A stretch of DNA of 21,061 bases, from positions 1-21,061 of the forward strand of contig CAJUCZ010000027.1 of assembly GCA_910585375.1 (NCBI GenBank), given 5' to 3'. This document shows, one piece after another, positions 14,414-21,061 of this stretch (position 1 is the stretch's first letter; each line of letters starts with the position of its first letter). The stretch is from an uncultured Alphaproteobacteria bacterium (GTDB lineage Bacteria; Pseudomonadota; Alphaproteobacteria; RF32; CAG-239). The notes under the pieces are model-generated. The model was not told where the DNA came from, ran no database searches, and saw nothing but the letters and a program-made list of their open reading frames with translations. The position numbers and the translations under genes were made by a program.

Positions 14414-15535
14414 ATGGAAAAAGACCCTTTTATTGAATATAGTAAAGAGACCGAACCGAGCAAACGCGAAAAATGTTATGCTTGGAAAACTGCTATTGGT
14501 TTGCAAGATGTTGACGGTTTAAAAACTTCTGATTATTTGATTGAAACCGCTAAAAGGAATATTGAAGGCGATATTACTATTGATGAAGTTCAAGGGTTGC
14601 TTGATACTTATTATGAAGAAAATGGCAAAAGAACCGATAAAGACAGAACACAGGAAGCCGATAATGTTTCGGCAAGAATTACTAAACTCTTATCGGAAAA
14701 AGCCTTTAGCTTTACTTCTACCGAATATATCTCCATACATAAAAAACTATTTACCGGCATATATGACCATGCGGGTTTAATCCGTGACTATAATATTACC
14801 AAAAAAGAATGGGTTTTAGATGGCCAAACCGTTATTTATGGGACGGCATCTGAAATAAAAGATACTATAAACTATGATATTTCCGAAGAAAAGAAGTTTA
14901 CTTATCAAGGTTTGTCCTCTCAAGATATTATTGTTCATTTGGCTAAATTTGTTTCCGGCCTATGGCAAATACCCCCCTTTAGAGAAGGAAACACCAGAAC
15001 GACTGCCGTATTTTTTATTAAATATCTCAGAACATTAGGTTATGACGTTACAAATGATATTTTTGCCGAAAATGCGTGGTATTTTAGAAACGCTTTAGTT
15101 CGCGCCAATTATAACGATCTTAAAAATGATATTCATGCCACAACTGAGTATTTAGAGCTGTTTTTAAGAAACTTGCTCTTAAATGAAAATAATACGTTGT
15201 CAAATCGTTCAATGCATATAAGCCATAAACTAGACAAAAAAGTAGACATTCATACTACAGAAGTAGACATTGAAATACCAAAAGTAGACATTGGATATAT
15301 CTGTAAAAATAAAATCCCTGGTATTACCGCAAAATCTATTCAACATGTCATTAGAATGTATGACAAATATACGACGGTCGGATGTTTTGGGCGCTCAGAC
15401 ATTATCGCGCTCTTAAACTTAAGCCCTGCCATGACATCAAGGCTGCTTAAAACCTTATTGGATAATCATATCATTGAGCCGGTTAAAGGTTTAGGCAAAG
15501 GAAAATATCGCTTTTCTACCAAGCATAACGATTAA
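14414..15535 (+). CDS. Fic family protein with His-to-Pro change in the catalytic motif
   Basis: A 373-residue protein. The N-terminal part (DGLKTSDYLIETAKRNIEGD, then ITIDEVQ) resembles the small antitoxin-like helical domain found fused to or beside some Fic toxins (VbhA type). The Fic core is recognisable by W-Q-I-P-P-F-R-E-G-N-T-R-T-T at 184-197. Family members with this loop normally read HPFREGNTRT, so the catalytic His at position 187 is Pro (codon CCC, 14972-14974), and AMP transfer is expected to be lost or greatly weakened. Residues ~275-292 hold a triple VDI repeat of period 7, then a winged helix (SDIIALLNLSPAMTSRLLKT). Start: AGGATAGTAAT before the ATG, with a TATAAT at 14382. 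Stand-alone gene flanked by 21-bp direct repeats. Confidence 0.88.
   Translation: MEKDPFIEYSKETEPSKREKCYAWKTAIGLQDVDGLKTSDYLIETAKRNIEGDITIDEVQGLLDTYYEENGKRTDKDRTQEADNVSARITKLLSEKAFSFTSTEYISIHKKLFTGIYDHAGLIRDYNITKKEWVLDGQTVIYGTASEIKDTINYDISEEKKFTYQGLSSQDIIVHLAKFVSGLWQIPPFREGNTRTTAVFFIKYLRTLGYDVTNDIFAENAWYFRNALVRANYNDLKNDIHATTEYLELFLRNLLLNENNTLSNRSMHISHKLDKKVDIHTTEVDIEIPKVDIGYICKNKIPGITAKSIQHVIRMYDKYTTVGCFGRSDIIALLNLSPAMTSRLLKTLLDNHIIEPVKGLGKGKYRFSTKHND
15242..15292 (+). repeat. Three in-gene 21-bp spaced repeats encoding VDI units
   Basis: GTAGACATT occurs at 15242, 15263 and 15284, exactly 21 bases (7 codons) apart inside the second Fic gene. It encodes a linker with VDI every seventh residue between the Fic core and the winged helix. 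Confidence 0.75.
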
Positions 15536-15584
15536 TATACCTGTAAATATCTTTTTATCGTTATATCAGCACAAATCATAAGGC

Positions 15585-15724
15585 ATGGAAAGGTATTACG
15601 ATAAAGATTTTATCAATATTAATTCGAATGAACATACAATATCATTGACTTGCAAAGACACGCTAAAGATGTATTAAAATACGCTATGCTCAATGTGAAA
15701 GAAGAACTAGTTATAGCGGAGTAA
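15585..15724 (+). pseudogene. Frameshifted small gene remnant
   Basis: An ATG with AAGG just upstream opens MERYYDKDFININSNEHTI. Near 15640 the coding look passes to another frame (IDLQRHAKDVLKYAMLN, then VKEELVIAE), which ends at TAA 15722-15724; frame one ends at 15677. A 1-2 base indel would join both into one ~46-residue protein. The last codons and stop lie in the second 21-bp repeat. Family unknown. Confidence 0.4.
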
Positions 15725-15732
15725 AAAGTTTT
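15712..15732 (+). repeat. Direct repeat copy 2 flanking the second Fic gene
   Basis: TATAGCGGAGTAAAAAG followed by TTTT, 20/21 identical to 14221-14241. It overlaps the stop codon of the gene remnant 15585-15724. Confidence 0.6.
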
Positions 15733-15989
15733 AAAACTTTTGTTACAAAATAGATATTTTGATTAGCTTATTAAGTTAAGATTACTTTATCAGGAATTAT
15801 AAAAACGTTAAAAATATGGTAAAATAAGTAAATTTTAATGTTTTTATCTGACATTAACTATATTCTATCTTAGGTATTTCGGAAGCTACTAAGAAAATGT
15901 GAAAGACAGAGTATTTTTTTATATTTTAATTGCTTTAATCTCTGTAATTGATAATATTTTATTAAAGCAACTGTTCACGGAGAATTAAA
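15725..15989. other. AT-rich intergenic stretch with a long inverted repeat
   Basis: No gene seen. ATAAAAACGTTAAAA (15799-15813) and TTTTAATGTTTTTAT (15833-15847) pair at 14 of 15 positions and could be a weak terminator or protein site. A possible promoter for the next small gene (TTGCTT, 16 bp, TAATAT) lies near 15929-15956. Confidence 0.45.
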
Positions 15990-16099
15990 ATGGCAAATTA
16001 TTTTACTTTATTTACAGAGAAAAGACAGACAAGTTGTCTGGCATTTTAAATGGTTCGGAAATTCAACAACATATTTATGATATTCTACGCAGTGAGTGA
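15990..16099 (+). pseudogene. Small gene with a -1 frame break upstream of the KTSC gene
   Basis: An ATG with a strong CACGGAGAATTAAA ribosome binding site opens MANYFTLFTEK, but the frame stops at 16047-16049. Moving back one base at GAGAAAAG gives KTDKLSGILNGSEIQQHIYD and then ILRSE, ending at TGA 16097-16099. The joined product would be ~36 residues. The site is an A-run but not a classical slippery heptamer, so a disabling deletion is more likely than programmed frameshifting. It is the first unit before the KTSC/DUF2130 pair. Confidence 0.45.
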
Positions 16100-16151
16100 A
16101 TTTGTGAACTTCACAGGAAAAAATATTATATCTAAATAAGGAGAAAGAAAA

Positions 16152-16367
16152 ATGAAGAGATACATGGATATAAATGGAGATTCTGGTGTATATGGATATG
16201 AAATCGGAACCGATTATATAAAGGTTCAATTTAAAGCAGGTGCATTATATACCTATTCCTATTCAAAGGCTGGAAAAGATAATGTTGAAATGATGAAAAA
16301 ATTGGCCGAATTAGGAGATGGCTTGAATTCTTTTATCAACAAATATGTAAAACAACTTTATGATTAA
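16152..16367 (+). CDS. KTSC-like domain small protein
   Basis: A 71-residue protein with the pattern VYGYEIGTDYIKVQFKAGALYTYSY...MMKKLAELGDGLNSFINKYVKQLY. This matches the short KTSC-type fold (strand, L/I-x-V-x-F-x-x-G-x-x-Y-x-Y, helix, then G..hN.fI). Such proteins are small, often associated with phages, nucleases or Lys-tRNA-synthetase-like fusions, and of unclear role, possibly nucleic-acid binding. A strong AAGGAGAAAGAAAA precedes the ATG. Only 12 bases separate it from the DUF2130 gene, so they form an operon. Confidence 0.7.
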   Translation: MKRYMDINGDSGVYGYEIGTDYIKVQFKAGALYTYSYSKAGKDNVEMMKKLAELGDGLNSFINKYVKQLYD

Positions 16368-16379
16368 GGAATAAAAACT

Positions 16380-17675
16380 ATGCCTGAGATAAAATGTCCA
16401 AAATGCGGAGAAGTTTTTACAGTTGATGAATCCGGTTATGCGGCGATTATCGGCCAAGTTCGTAATGCTGAATTTCATAAGGAGTTGCATGAACGTGAAG
16501 CGCAGCTTGCCAAAGAAAAGGAAAATGAACTTTCTCTTATTAAAACTCAGGCGAAAATGGAACAAGAACAGTCTGTCTACGCGCTTAAACAGGAAATTGA
16601 GCGTTTAAAAGCTGAAATAACCACGGTTGCCAAAGACAAAGATATTGAAAAAGAACGTTATTTAAACAGCCTCAACCAAGAAATTGAGCGCTTAAAAGCT
16701 CAGGTTCAGTCTAATGAACAAGCTAAAACCTTGGCAGTTGCTTCGGCAGTAAATGAGAAAAAAGATGAATTGGTTGAAAAAGACAAGAAAATTATGCAAC
16801 TTGAAAGCCAACTTAAAGAAGCCGAAAAAGATAAGCAACTTCAGGAACAATCCTTAAAAGATAATTTTGCGGTTCAACTCAAAGCCAAAGATACGGAAAT
16901 AGCTTTTTATAAGGATTTAAAAACACGTCAATCGACCAAAATGGTTGGAGAAACTCTGGAACAACATTGTGAGATTGAGTTTAATCGTTTACGAGCCACA
17001 GCTTTTCAAAATGCTTACTTTGAAAAAGATAATGATGCCAAAACCGGAAGTAAAGGCGATTATATTTTCAGAGAGAGCACGCCGGAAGGTATTGAATTTA
17101 TATCCATTATGTTTGAGATGAAAAATGAGATGGATACCACGGCAACCAAACATAAAAATGAGGATTTCTTTAAGGAGTTGGATAAAGACCGTAATGAGAA
17201 GAATTGTGAATATGCGGTTTTGGTATCTTTGCTTGAATCTGATAATGAACTCTATAATACCGGCATTGTTGATGTTTCGCACCGTTATCCCAAAATGTAT
17301 GTTATTCGTCCGCAGTTTTTTATTTCGATGATTACATTGCTTAGAAATGCGGCTTTGAATTCGGTTCAATATCGGAAACAATTGGCGGAATATAGGAACC
17401 AAAATATAGATATTTCCAATTTTGAAGCGGAAATGAACGATTTTAAGGAGAAATTCGGACGTAATTATCAGTTGGCAAGTGATAAATTCCGTAAAGCTAT
17501 TGAAGAAATTGATAAAACGATTGATCACTTGCAAAAAACAAAAGACGCCCTGTTATCTTCCGAAAACAACTTACGTTTGGCGAATAATAAAGCTCAAGAT
17601 TTAACCGTTAAACGGCTTACAAAGAATAATCCGACAATGGCACAAAAATTTGCAGAACTGGAAAATAAGGAATAA
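16380..17675 (+). CDS. DUF2130 protein: zinc finger, long coiled coil, PD-(D/E)XK nuclease-like domain
   Basis: A 431-residue protein. Residues 1-25 (MPEIKCPKCGEVFTVDESGY) hold a CPxC half of a zinc ribbon (Cys6, Cys9). Residues ~30-180 are a Lys/Glu/Gln coiled coil with repeated QEIERLKA segments. Residues ~185-330 are the DUF2130 domain, with G-D-Y (Asp227) and F-E-M-K (Glu246, Lys248), the spacing of a PD-(D/E)XK nuclease site. A further coiled coil closes the protein. It resembles RmuC-like architectures, a coiled coil carrying a restriction-type nuclease fold, suggesting DNA processing; the target is unknown. Ribosome binding site TTAAGGAATAAAAACT. Co-transcribed with the KTSC-like gene. 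Confidence 0.85.
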   Translation: MPEIKCPKCGEVFTVDESGYAAIIGQVRNAEFHKELHEREAQLAKEKENELSLIKTQAKMEQEQSVYALKQEIERLKAEITTVAKDKDIEKERYLNSLNQEIERLKAQVQSNEQAKTLAVASAVNEKKDELVEKDKKIMQLESQLKEAEKDKQLQEQSLKDNFAVQLKAKDTEIAFYKDLKTRQSTKMVGETLEQHCEIEFNRLRATAFQNAYFEKDNDAKTGSKGDYIFRESTPEGIEFISIMFEMKNEMDTTATKHKNEDFFKELDKDRNEKNCEYAVLVSLLESDNELYNTGIVDVSHRYPKMYVIRPQFFISMITLLRNAALNSVQYRKQLAEYRNQNIDISNFEAEMNDFKEKFGRNYQLASDKFRKAIEEIDKTIDHLQKTKDALLSSENNLRLANNKAQDLTVKRLTKNNPTMAQKFAELENKE

Positions 17676-17719
17676 AGCATTTTATTTGAAAAATGCGATT
17701 CTATTGGGAAATTGCTTTC

Positions 17720-17748
17720 TTGACTTTTATTTTAACAGATAATATAAT
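17720..17748 (+). promoter_or_regulatory. hipBA promoter
   Basis: TTGACT (17720-17725), 17-bp spacer, perfect TATAAT (17743-17748). A TATCC half-site lies directly after the -10, and a 12-bp palindrome ATATAATTATAT at 17762-17773 is a candidate HipB operator. Confidence 0.7.
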
Positions 17749-17761
17749 ATCCGTGAATGAT

Positions 17762-17773
17762 ATATAATTATAT
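17762..17773. promoter_or_regulatory. Palindrome between hipBA promoter and start, candidate operator
   Basis: ATATAATTATAT is a perfect 12-bp palindrome just before the ribosome binding site. It could be bound by the HipB-like repressor, but AT-rich palindromes are common, so support is modest. Confidence 0.35.
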
Positions 17774-17787
17774 TTGGAGATAATATA

Positions 17788-18087
17788 TTGTCTTTTATAT
17801 TAAAATCACAGCAAGAGGTTATGCAAGAGATTGCAGAGAGAGCCAAGTTTAAGCGCTTGGAGCAAAATCTGACACAGGAAGGTTTGGCGTTGCGTTCCGG
17901 TGTGAGTTTGGGAAGTATCAAGCGTTTTGAACGAAGCGGCGAGATTTCTTTGAAATCGCTGATTGATATTGCTTTGGCGTTGGGATGTTTGGAAGATTTT
18001 GATGCCTTGTTTGCAGACAATGCGCCGCTCGGCAGTTTGTTTGAAAACAAAGACGAGAAAAAGCGCAAGCGGGGGAGCATCAAATGA
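17788..18087 (+). CDS. hipB: HipB-like antitoxin / XRE repressor with TTG start
   Basis: A 99-residue DNA-binding protein. Residues ~15-70 are a Cro/C1 helix-turn-helix (RLEQNLTQEGLALRSGVSLG, SIKRFERSG). The C-terminus is basic (KDEKKRKRGSIK). The preferred start is the TTG at 17788, because GGAGA lies 7 bases upstream; the first in-frame ATG is 17821, with AGAGG only two bases away. In HipBA systems HipB binds operator DNA and neutralises HipA. The stop overlaps the hipA ATG by four bases (ATGA), so the two are coupled. Downstream of a strong promoter. Symbol by context with the HipA gene. Confidence 0.85.
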   Translation: MSFILKSQQEVMQEIAERAKFKRLEQNLTQEGLALRSGVSLGSIKRFERSGEISLKSLIDIALALGCLEDFDALFADNAPLGSLFENKDEKKRKRGSIK

Positions 18088-19256
18088 GATTAAATGTTTT
18101 TTTGAACGCTTACGGCAAGCGGCACTTTGTCGGGATTTTAGAAGAACAAGCACCACGTATCTTTTTTGAATATTCACCGGAGTTTATTGCAACCGGAATA
18201 AATTTGTCCCCTTTTATGCTGCCGCTCAAATCACAAATATTTGAAGACACCAAACAAACCTTTGACGGTCTTTTCGGCGTGTTTAATGATAGTTTGCCCG
18301 ACGGTTGGGGCTGTCTGCTTTTAGACCGACAATTACAAAAAAAAGGCTTGAGTTTGCAACAAATCACGCCTTTGCAGCGTTTATCCATGATTGGGCTTAA
18401 TGCTATGGGCGCATTGGAATATGAACCCATCACCGAAAATGACAACGAATTTGTCGGCGATATAGAACTGGATTCACTTTGTTTGGAAGCTAATCATATT
18501 CTGGCAGGCAAGAGTTCGGAAGTGCTAGATAAGCTTTTAACGCTTAACGGCTCATCCGGCGGAGCGCGGCCCAAAATTGTGGCGTTAGTTTCAGATGATA
18601 AGCAAACACTCATTCACGGAAACTTGGCTAAACCCGGTTATAGTCCGTGGTTGATTAAGTTTGCGTCATCACTTGATAATAAAAACATCGGCGCTGAGGA
18701 ATATGTTTATTCACGGATTGCCAAAGACGCTGGTATTGAAATGCCGGAAACGCATTTGTTTCCCTCAAAAAACTGTGTCGGCCATTTCGGCGTCAAACGT
18801 TTTGACCGGATTGGCAATCAAAAGGTGCATATTCATACGGCCTGCGGGTTATTGCATGCCAATCACCGCACATCTAGCATTAACTATGACGGTTTATTAA
18901 AACTGACTTCAATTCTTACCAAAGACGTTCGGGAAGTTGAGAAAATGGTACGGCTGATGATTTTTAACGTCAAAGCCGGCAATAAAGACGACCATAGTAA
19001 AAACTTCTCTTTTATGCTGGATAGAAACAATAACTGGAAAATGACGCCGGCGTACGATTTAACCCCTTCGCAGGGCATTAACGGTGAGCAGACATCTATG
19101 GTAAACGGCAAAGGAACGGATATCACCGACAACGATTTAATTAAAACCGCCTCACCTTTCGGATTTGCAGAGAAGAAAGTCGCTGCAATCATTGAGCAAA
19201 CGAATGATGCACTCGCAAATTATGGCAAATATATGAAAGAACTTGGGGTGAAGTAG
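18084..19256 (+). CDS. hipA: HipA family serine/threonine kinase toxin
   Basis: A 390-residue kinase-like toxin. The N-terminal subdomain has the HipA signature F-N-D-S-L-P-D-G-W-G (67-76) and LLLDR. G-S-S-G-G-A-R-P-K (156-164) is the ATP/activation loop, WLIKF (189-193) holds the nucleotide-binding Lys, H-F-G-V-K-R-F-D-R follows, and K-D-D-H-S-K-N (301-307) is the catalytic loop with its Asp; AYDLTPS (323-329) supplies the metal-binding Asp. All key residues appear present, so it is probably active. Classical HipA phosphorylates glutamyl-tRNA synthetase and causes growth arrest or persistence; the target of this one is not known. Somewhat shorter than E. coli HipA. Coupled to the upstream antitoxin gene by ATGA and followed by a hairpin terminator. 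Confidence 0.93.
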   Translation: MRLNVFLNAYGKRHFVGILEEQAPRIFFEYSPEFIATGINLSPFMLPLKSQIFEDTKQTFDGLFGVFNDSLPDGWGCLLLDRQLQKKGLSLQQITPLQRLSMIGLNAMGALEYEPITENDNEFVGDIELDSLCLEANHILAGKSSEVLDKLLTLNGSSGGARPKIVALVSDDKQTLIHGNLAKPGYSPWLIKFASSLDNKNIGAEEYVYSRIAKDAGIEMPETHLFPSKNCVGHFGVKRFDRIGNQKVHIHTACGLLHANHRTSSINYDGLLKLTSILTKDVREVEKMVRLMIFNVKAGNKDDHSKNFSFMLDRNNNWKMTPAYDLTPSQGINGEQTSMVNGKGTDITDNDLIKTASPFGFAEKKVAAIIEQTNDALANYGKYMKELGVK

Positions 19257-19267
19257 AAAAACGTTGT

Positions 19268-19310
19268 AAATGTTAAACAAAGTAATCAATACTTACAAAG
19301 TTTAACATTT
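19268..19310 (+). terminator. Inverted repeat after hipA, likely terminator
   Basis: AAATGTTAAAC (19268-19278) and GTTTAACATTT (19300-19310) form a perfect 11-bp stem, extended by an inner AGTA/TACT pairing, and run into TTTTGCC. Eleven bases after the hipA stop. Confidence 0.65.
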
Positions 19311-19488
19311 TGCCGCACGAACTTTGGCGAGCATTTTCATACATCTATATTTTCTGCCGATTTCAAAGAAAATGTTAAAGAATGTGCACTGTTTGATATT
19401 TTTTATATTTGGAAAATTTCTCTTGTAATATAATTTAAATTAGTCTAATCTATATTATATTAAATGAGATGATTATACAGGTGATGGT

Positions 19489-20889
19489 ATGGAATTTATC
19501 GGTAGAACAAAAGAACTTAGTGATTTAGAGCAAGAATATAATAATAAACATTCCTTTGTTGTTATATATGGGCGCAGACGTATCGGAAAAACTGCTTTAA
19601 TTCAAGAATTCATTAAAGACAAGCCAGCTCTGTACTTTTTGGCGACAGAAGAATCCGAGCCGCAGAGTATGAAGCGATTTGCTTTAAGTTTATCGCAATT
19701 TGCCAATCAGGAATTTATCGCCAAAGCTAATTTTGATGATTGGATTGAGCTCTTCAAGCTGTTTGCTGCTGTTCCAGGCAAAAAGACCAAAGTGCTTGTT
19801 CTTGACGAATTTCAGTACATGGTTAATACCAATCCCGCTTTCACTTCAATTTTTCAGAAAGCTTGGGATGAAGTCTTATCAAAGCAAGACATTATGGTTA
19901 TTATCTGCGGTTCATACATTAATATGATGACGAAACAGGTTTTGGCCGAAAACAGTCCCTTGTATGGTCGCCGTACATCTCAAATCCGATTGGCACCGCT
20001 TCCTTTTTTCGATATCAAAAAACATTATCACCATAAGTCTTTTTCTGATGTGGTTGAGCTTTATTCCGTAACCGGCGGCATTCCGAAATATTTGGAGTTC
20101 TTTGATAACAAAAATTCTTTAATGGATAATATCTCCCGCGTCATTCTTAATAAAAACGGCTTTTTATACGAAGAACCGGCGTTTTTACTCAATAAGGAAG
20201 TTAAAGAGCCGGTAAACTATTATTCGGTTATGAAAGCAATAGCTCAAAATAATCACAAACTATCGGAAATAGCTTCGGCAATGTCCACGGAAGGCAACAA
20301 ATTAAGTCCCTATCTGGAAACTTTGCAGGGATTATACTTATTGGAAAAACGTGTTCCGGCCACCGAAAAAAATCCGGAAAAAAGCCGTAAAGGATTATAT
20401 TTTATTCGAGATATTTTTATCCGCTTTTGGTTTATGTTTGTTTTTCCTTACAAAGGAGAGCTTGAACTGGATAATCTGAATTTTGTACAAGATAAACTGA
20501 AATCCAATTTTATTGATAATCACGTAGCATTTGTTTACGAAGAAATCTGCCGCAACATATTTGCAGAACTATGCAAATGTAAAGAAATCGATTTTGTTCC
20601 CTCTCGTATCGGCGCATATTGGAACAAAAATGAAGAGATAGACTTGGTTGCCGTGGATGAAAGCAACCGGCATATTTTTGCGGCTGAATGTAAATATTAC
20701 AAAGAGGACAAGCCGGTTGACGTTAATGTTTATGCAAAGCTGGTGGAAAAATGCCAAGTTGACGATTTCAAAGGGTATGATTTAACCTACGGCATATTCT
20801 CTAAAAGCGGATTTACAAAGCATTTGAGAGACATCGTAAAAGAAAATAAAAAACTAATTTTAATAGATGAATGCAGTGTGGTGAAGTAA
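19489..20889 (+). CDS. AAA ATPase of the ATPase_2 / DUF234 type with C-terminal nuclease-like domain
   Basis: A 466-residue protein. The P-loop G-R-R-R-I-G-K-T is at 28-35 and Walker B V-L-V-L-D-E-F-Q at 102-109, followed by sensor-like ICGS and the Y-G-R-R-T motif typical of this STAND-like ATPase family. The middle region (~240-300) is a winged helix. The C-terminal DUF234 region carries E-E-I-D-L (Glu383, Asp385) and A-E-C-K (Glu400, Lys402), a PD-(D/E)XK arrangement. The family is common in archaea and host-associated bacteria; it is thought to act on nucleic acid, but no reaction is established. GTGATGGT lies before the ATG, with an AGGTGATGG Shine-Dalgarno. It appears to be a single-gene unit beside hipBA. 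Confidence 0.88.
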   Translation: MEFIGRTKELSDLEQEYNNKHSFVVIYGRRRIGKTALIQEFIKDKPALYFLATEESEPQSMKRFALSLSQFANQEFIAKANFDDWIELFKLFAAVPGKKTKVLVLDEFQYMVNTNPAFTSIFQKAWDEVLSKQDIMVIICGSYINMMTKQVLAENSPLYGRRTSQIRLAPLPFFDIKKHYHHKSFSDVVELYSVTGGIPKYLEFFDNKNSLMDNISRVILNKNGFLYEEPAFLLNKEVKEPVNYYSVMKAIAQNNHKLSEIASAMSTEGNKLSPYLETLQGLYLLEKRVPATEKNPEKSRKGLYFIRDIFIRFWFMFVFPYKGELELDNLNFVQDKLKSNFIDNHVAFVYEEICRNIFAELCKCKEIDFVPSRIGAYWNKNEEIDLVAVDESNRHIFAAECKYYKEDKPVDVNVYAKLVEKCQVDDFKGYDLTYGIFSKSGFTKHLRDIVKENKKLILIDECSVVK

Positions 20890-21027
20890 CTAAATTGTCA
20901 TTTTAATCAGCATAAGACATTCCTTCATAATGAGAATTTCTTTACGGTGCTCAAGAAACAGCTCATAATTTATAATTAAATTCTGCTTAGAATATTGTTC
21001 TTTCTTCCAGCCAAACTTGACAAGAGC
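20890..21027 (-). pseudogene. Possible gene remnant without start codon
   Basis: The minus strand is open for 45 codons ending TAG at 20890. It reads FGWKKEQYSKQNLIINYELF, then LEHRKEILIMKECLML, with a coding-like composition. There is no start codon, and the frame is closed upstream by a stop within the hairpin at 21025-21054. It may be the 3' end of a decayed gene. No family recognised. Confidence 0.3.
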
Positions 21028-21054
21028 CTATTTTAGCCAGTGCTAAAATAGGCT
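21025..21054 (+). terminator. Strong intrinsic terminator
   Basis: GCCTATTTTAGC (21026-21037), loop CAGT, GCTAAAATAGGC (21042-21053), then TTTCTTAT. The T-rich side is on the plus strand, so it probably ends transcripts of the ATPase gene 135 bp upstream. Confidence 0.75.
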
Positions 21055-21061
21055 TTCTTAT

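Noticed and set aside
16989..17534. 181-codon minus-strand frame
   Set aside because: Antisense shadow of the DUF2130 gene; hydrophobic, low-quality composition and no independent signals.

Overview
The window is AT-rich, densely coding bacterial DNA. Most starts have a purine-rich Shine-Dalgarno sequence and several promoters look like sigma-70 type. A classical autotransporter with a Gram-negative signal peptide and a C-terminal Phe, plus a lipobox lipoprotein, show a diderm host. The overall style suggests a low-GC, probably host-associated alphaproteobacterium, but no ribosomal or housekeeping marker is present, so the taxonomy is an inference.

Layout. (1) 1-2141, minus strand: a small protein, a possible replication-initiator-like protein and a serine recombinase cut by the left edge; this looks like one end of an integrative element. 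(2) 2142-5854: a 910-residue autotransporter between two RNA candidates. Downstream of it is a ~125-nt sRNA-like unit with its own promoter and intrinsic terminator. Upstream is a ~290-nt highly structured leader that starts at a good promoter and ends in an intrinsic terminator just before the autotransporter ribosome binding site. (3) 5855-6813, plus strand: a lipoprotein alpha/beta hydrolase overlapping a small secreted Cys-rich protein. (4) 6814-7546: a short, catalytic-domain-only tyrosine recombinase preceded by a lox/dif-shaped inverted repeat. (5) 7543-9314, minus strand: a 206-residue unknown protein coupled to an XRE-ImmA/IrrE metalloprotease regulator. (6) 9404-14070, minus strand: a second integrative module. 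In transcription order it reads 35-aa peptide, 145-aa protein, 191-aa protein, 69-aa protein, large serine recombinase, a possible CTG-start peptide, 84-aa protein, and an intact Fic AMP-transferase behind five exact 11-bp iterons. (7) 14221-15732: a second Fic protein whose motif His reads as Pro, flanked by near-identical 21-bp direct repeats. (8) 15585-17675: two frameshifted small genes, a KTSC-like protein and a DUF2130 coiled-coil/nuclease-like protein. (9) 17720-19310: a hipBA toxin-antitoxin operon with promoter and terminator. (10) 19489-20889: an AAA ATPase with a C-terminal nuclease-like domain (ATPase_2/DUF234 type).

Taken together, the right two thirds is an accessory island of mobile-element integrases and toxin/stress modules (ImmA/IrrE, two Fic proteins, HipBA, ATPase-nuclease). 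The left third carries a surface protein with unusual RNA-level regulation candidates. The best candidates for something undescribed are the structured autotransporter leader, the neighbouring sRNA, the iterons before the Fic gene, the recombinase core-like site, and the coupled 206-aa/ImmA-IrrE pair.
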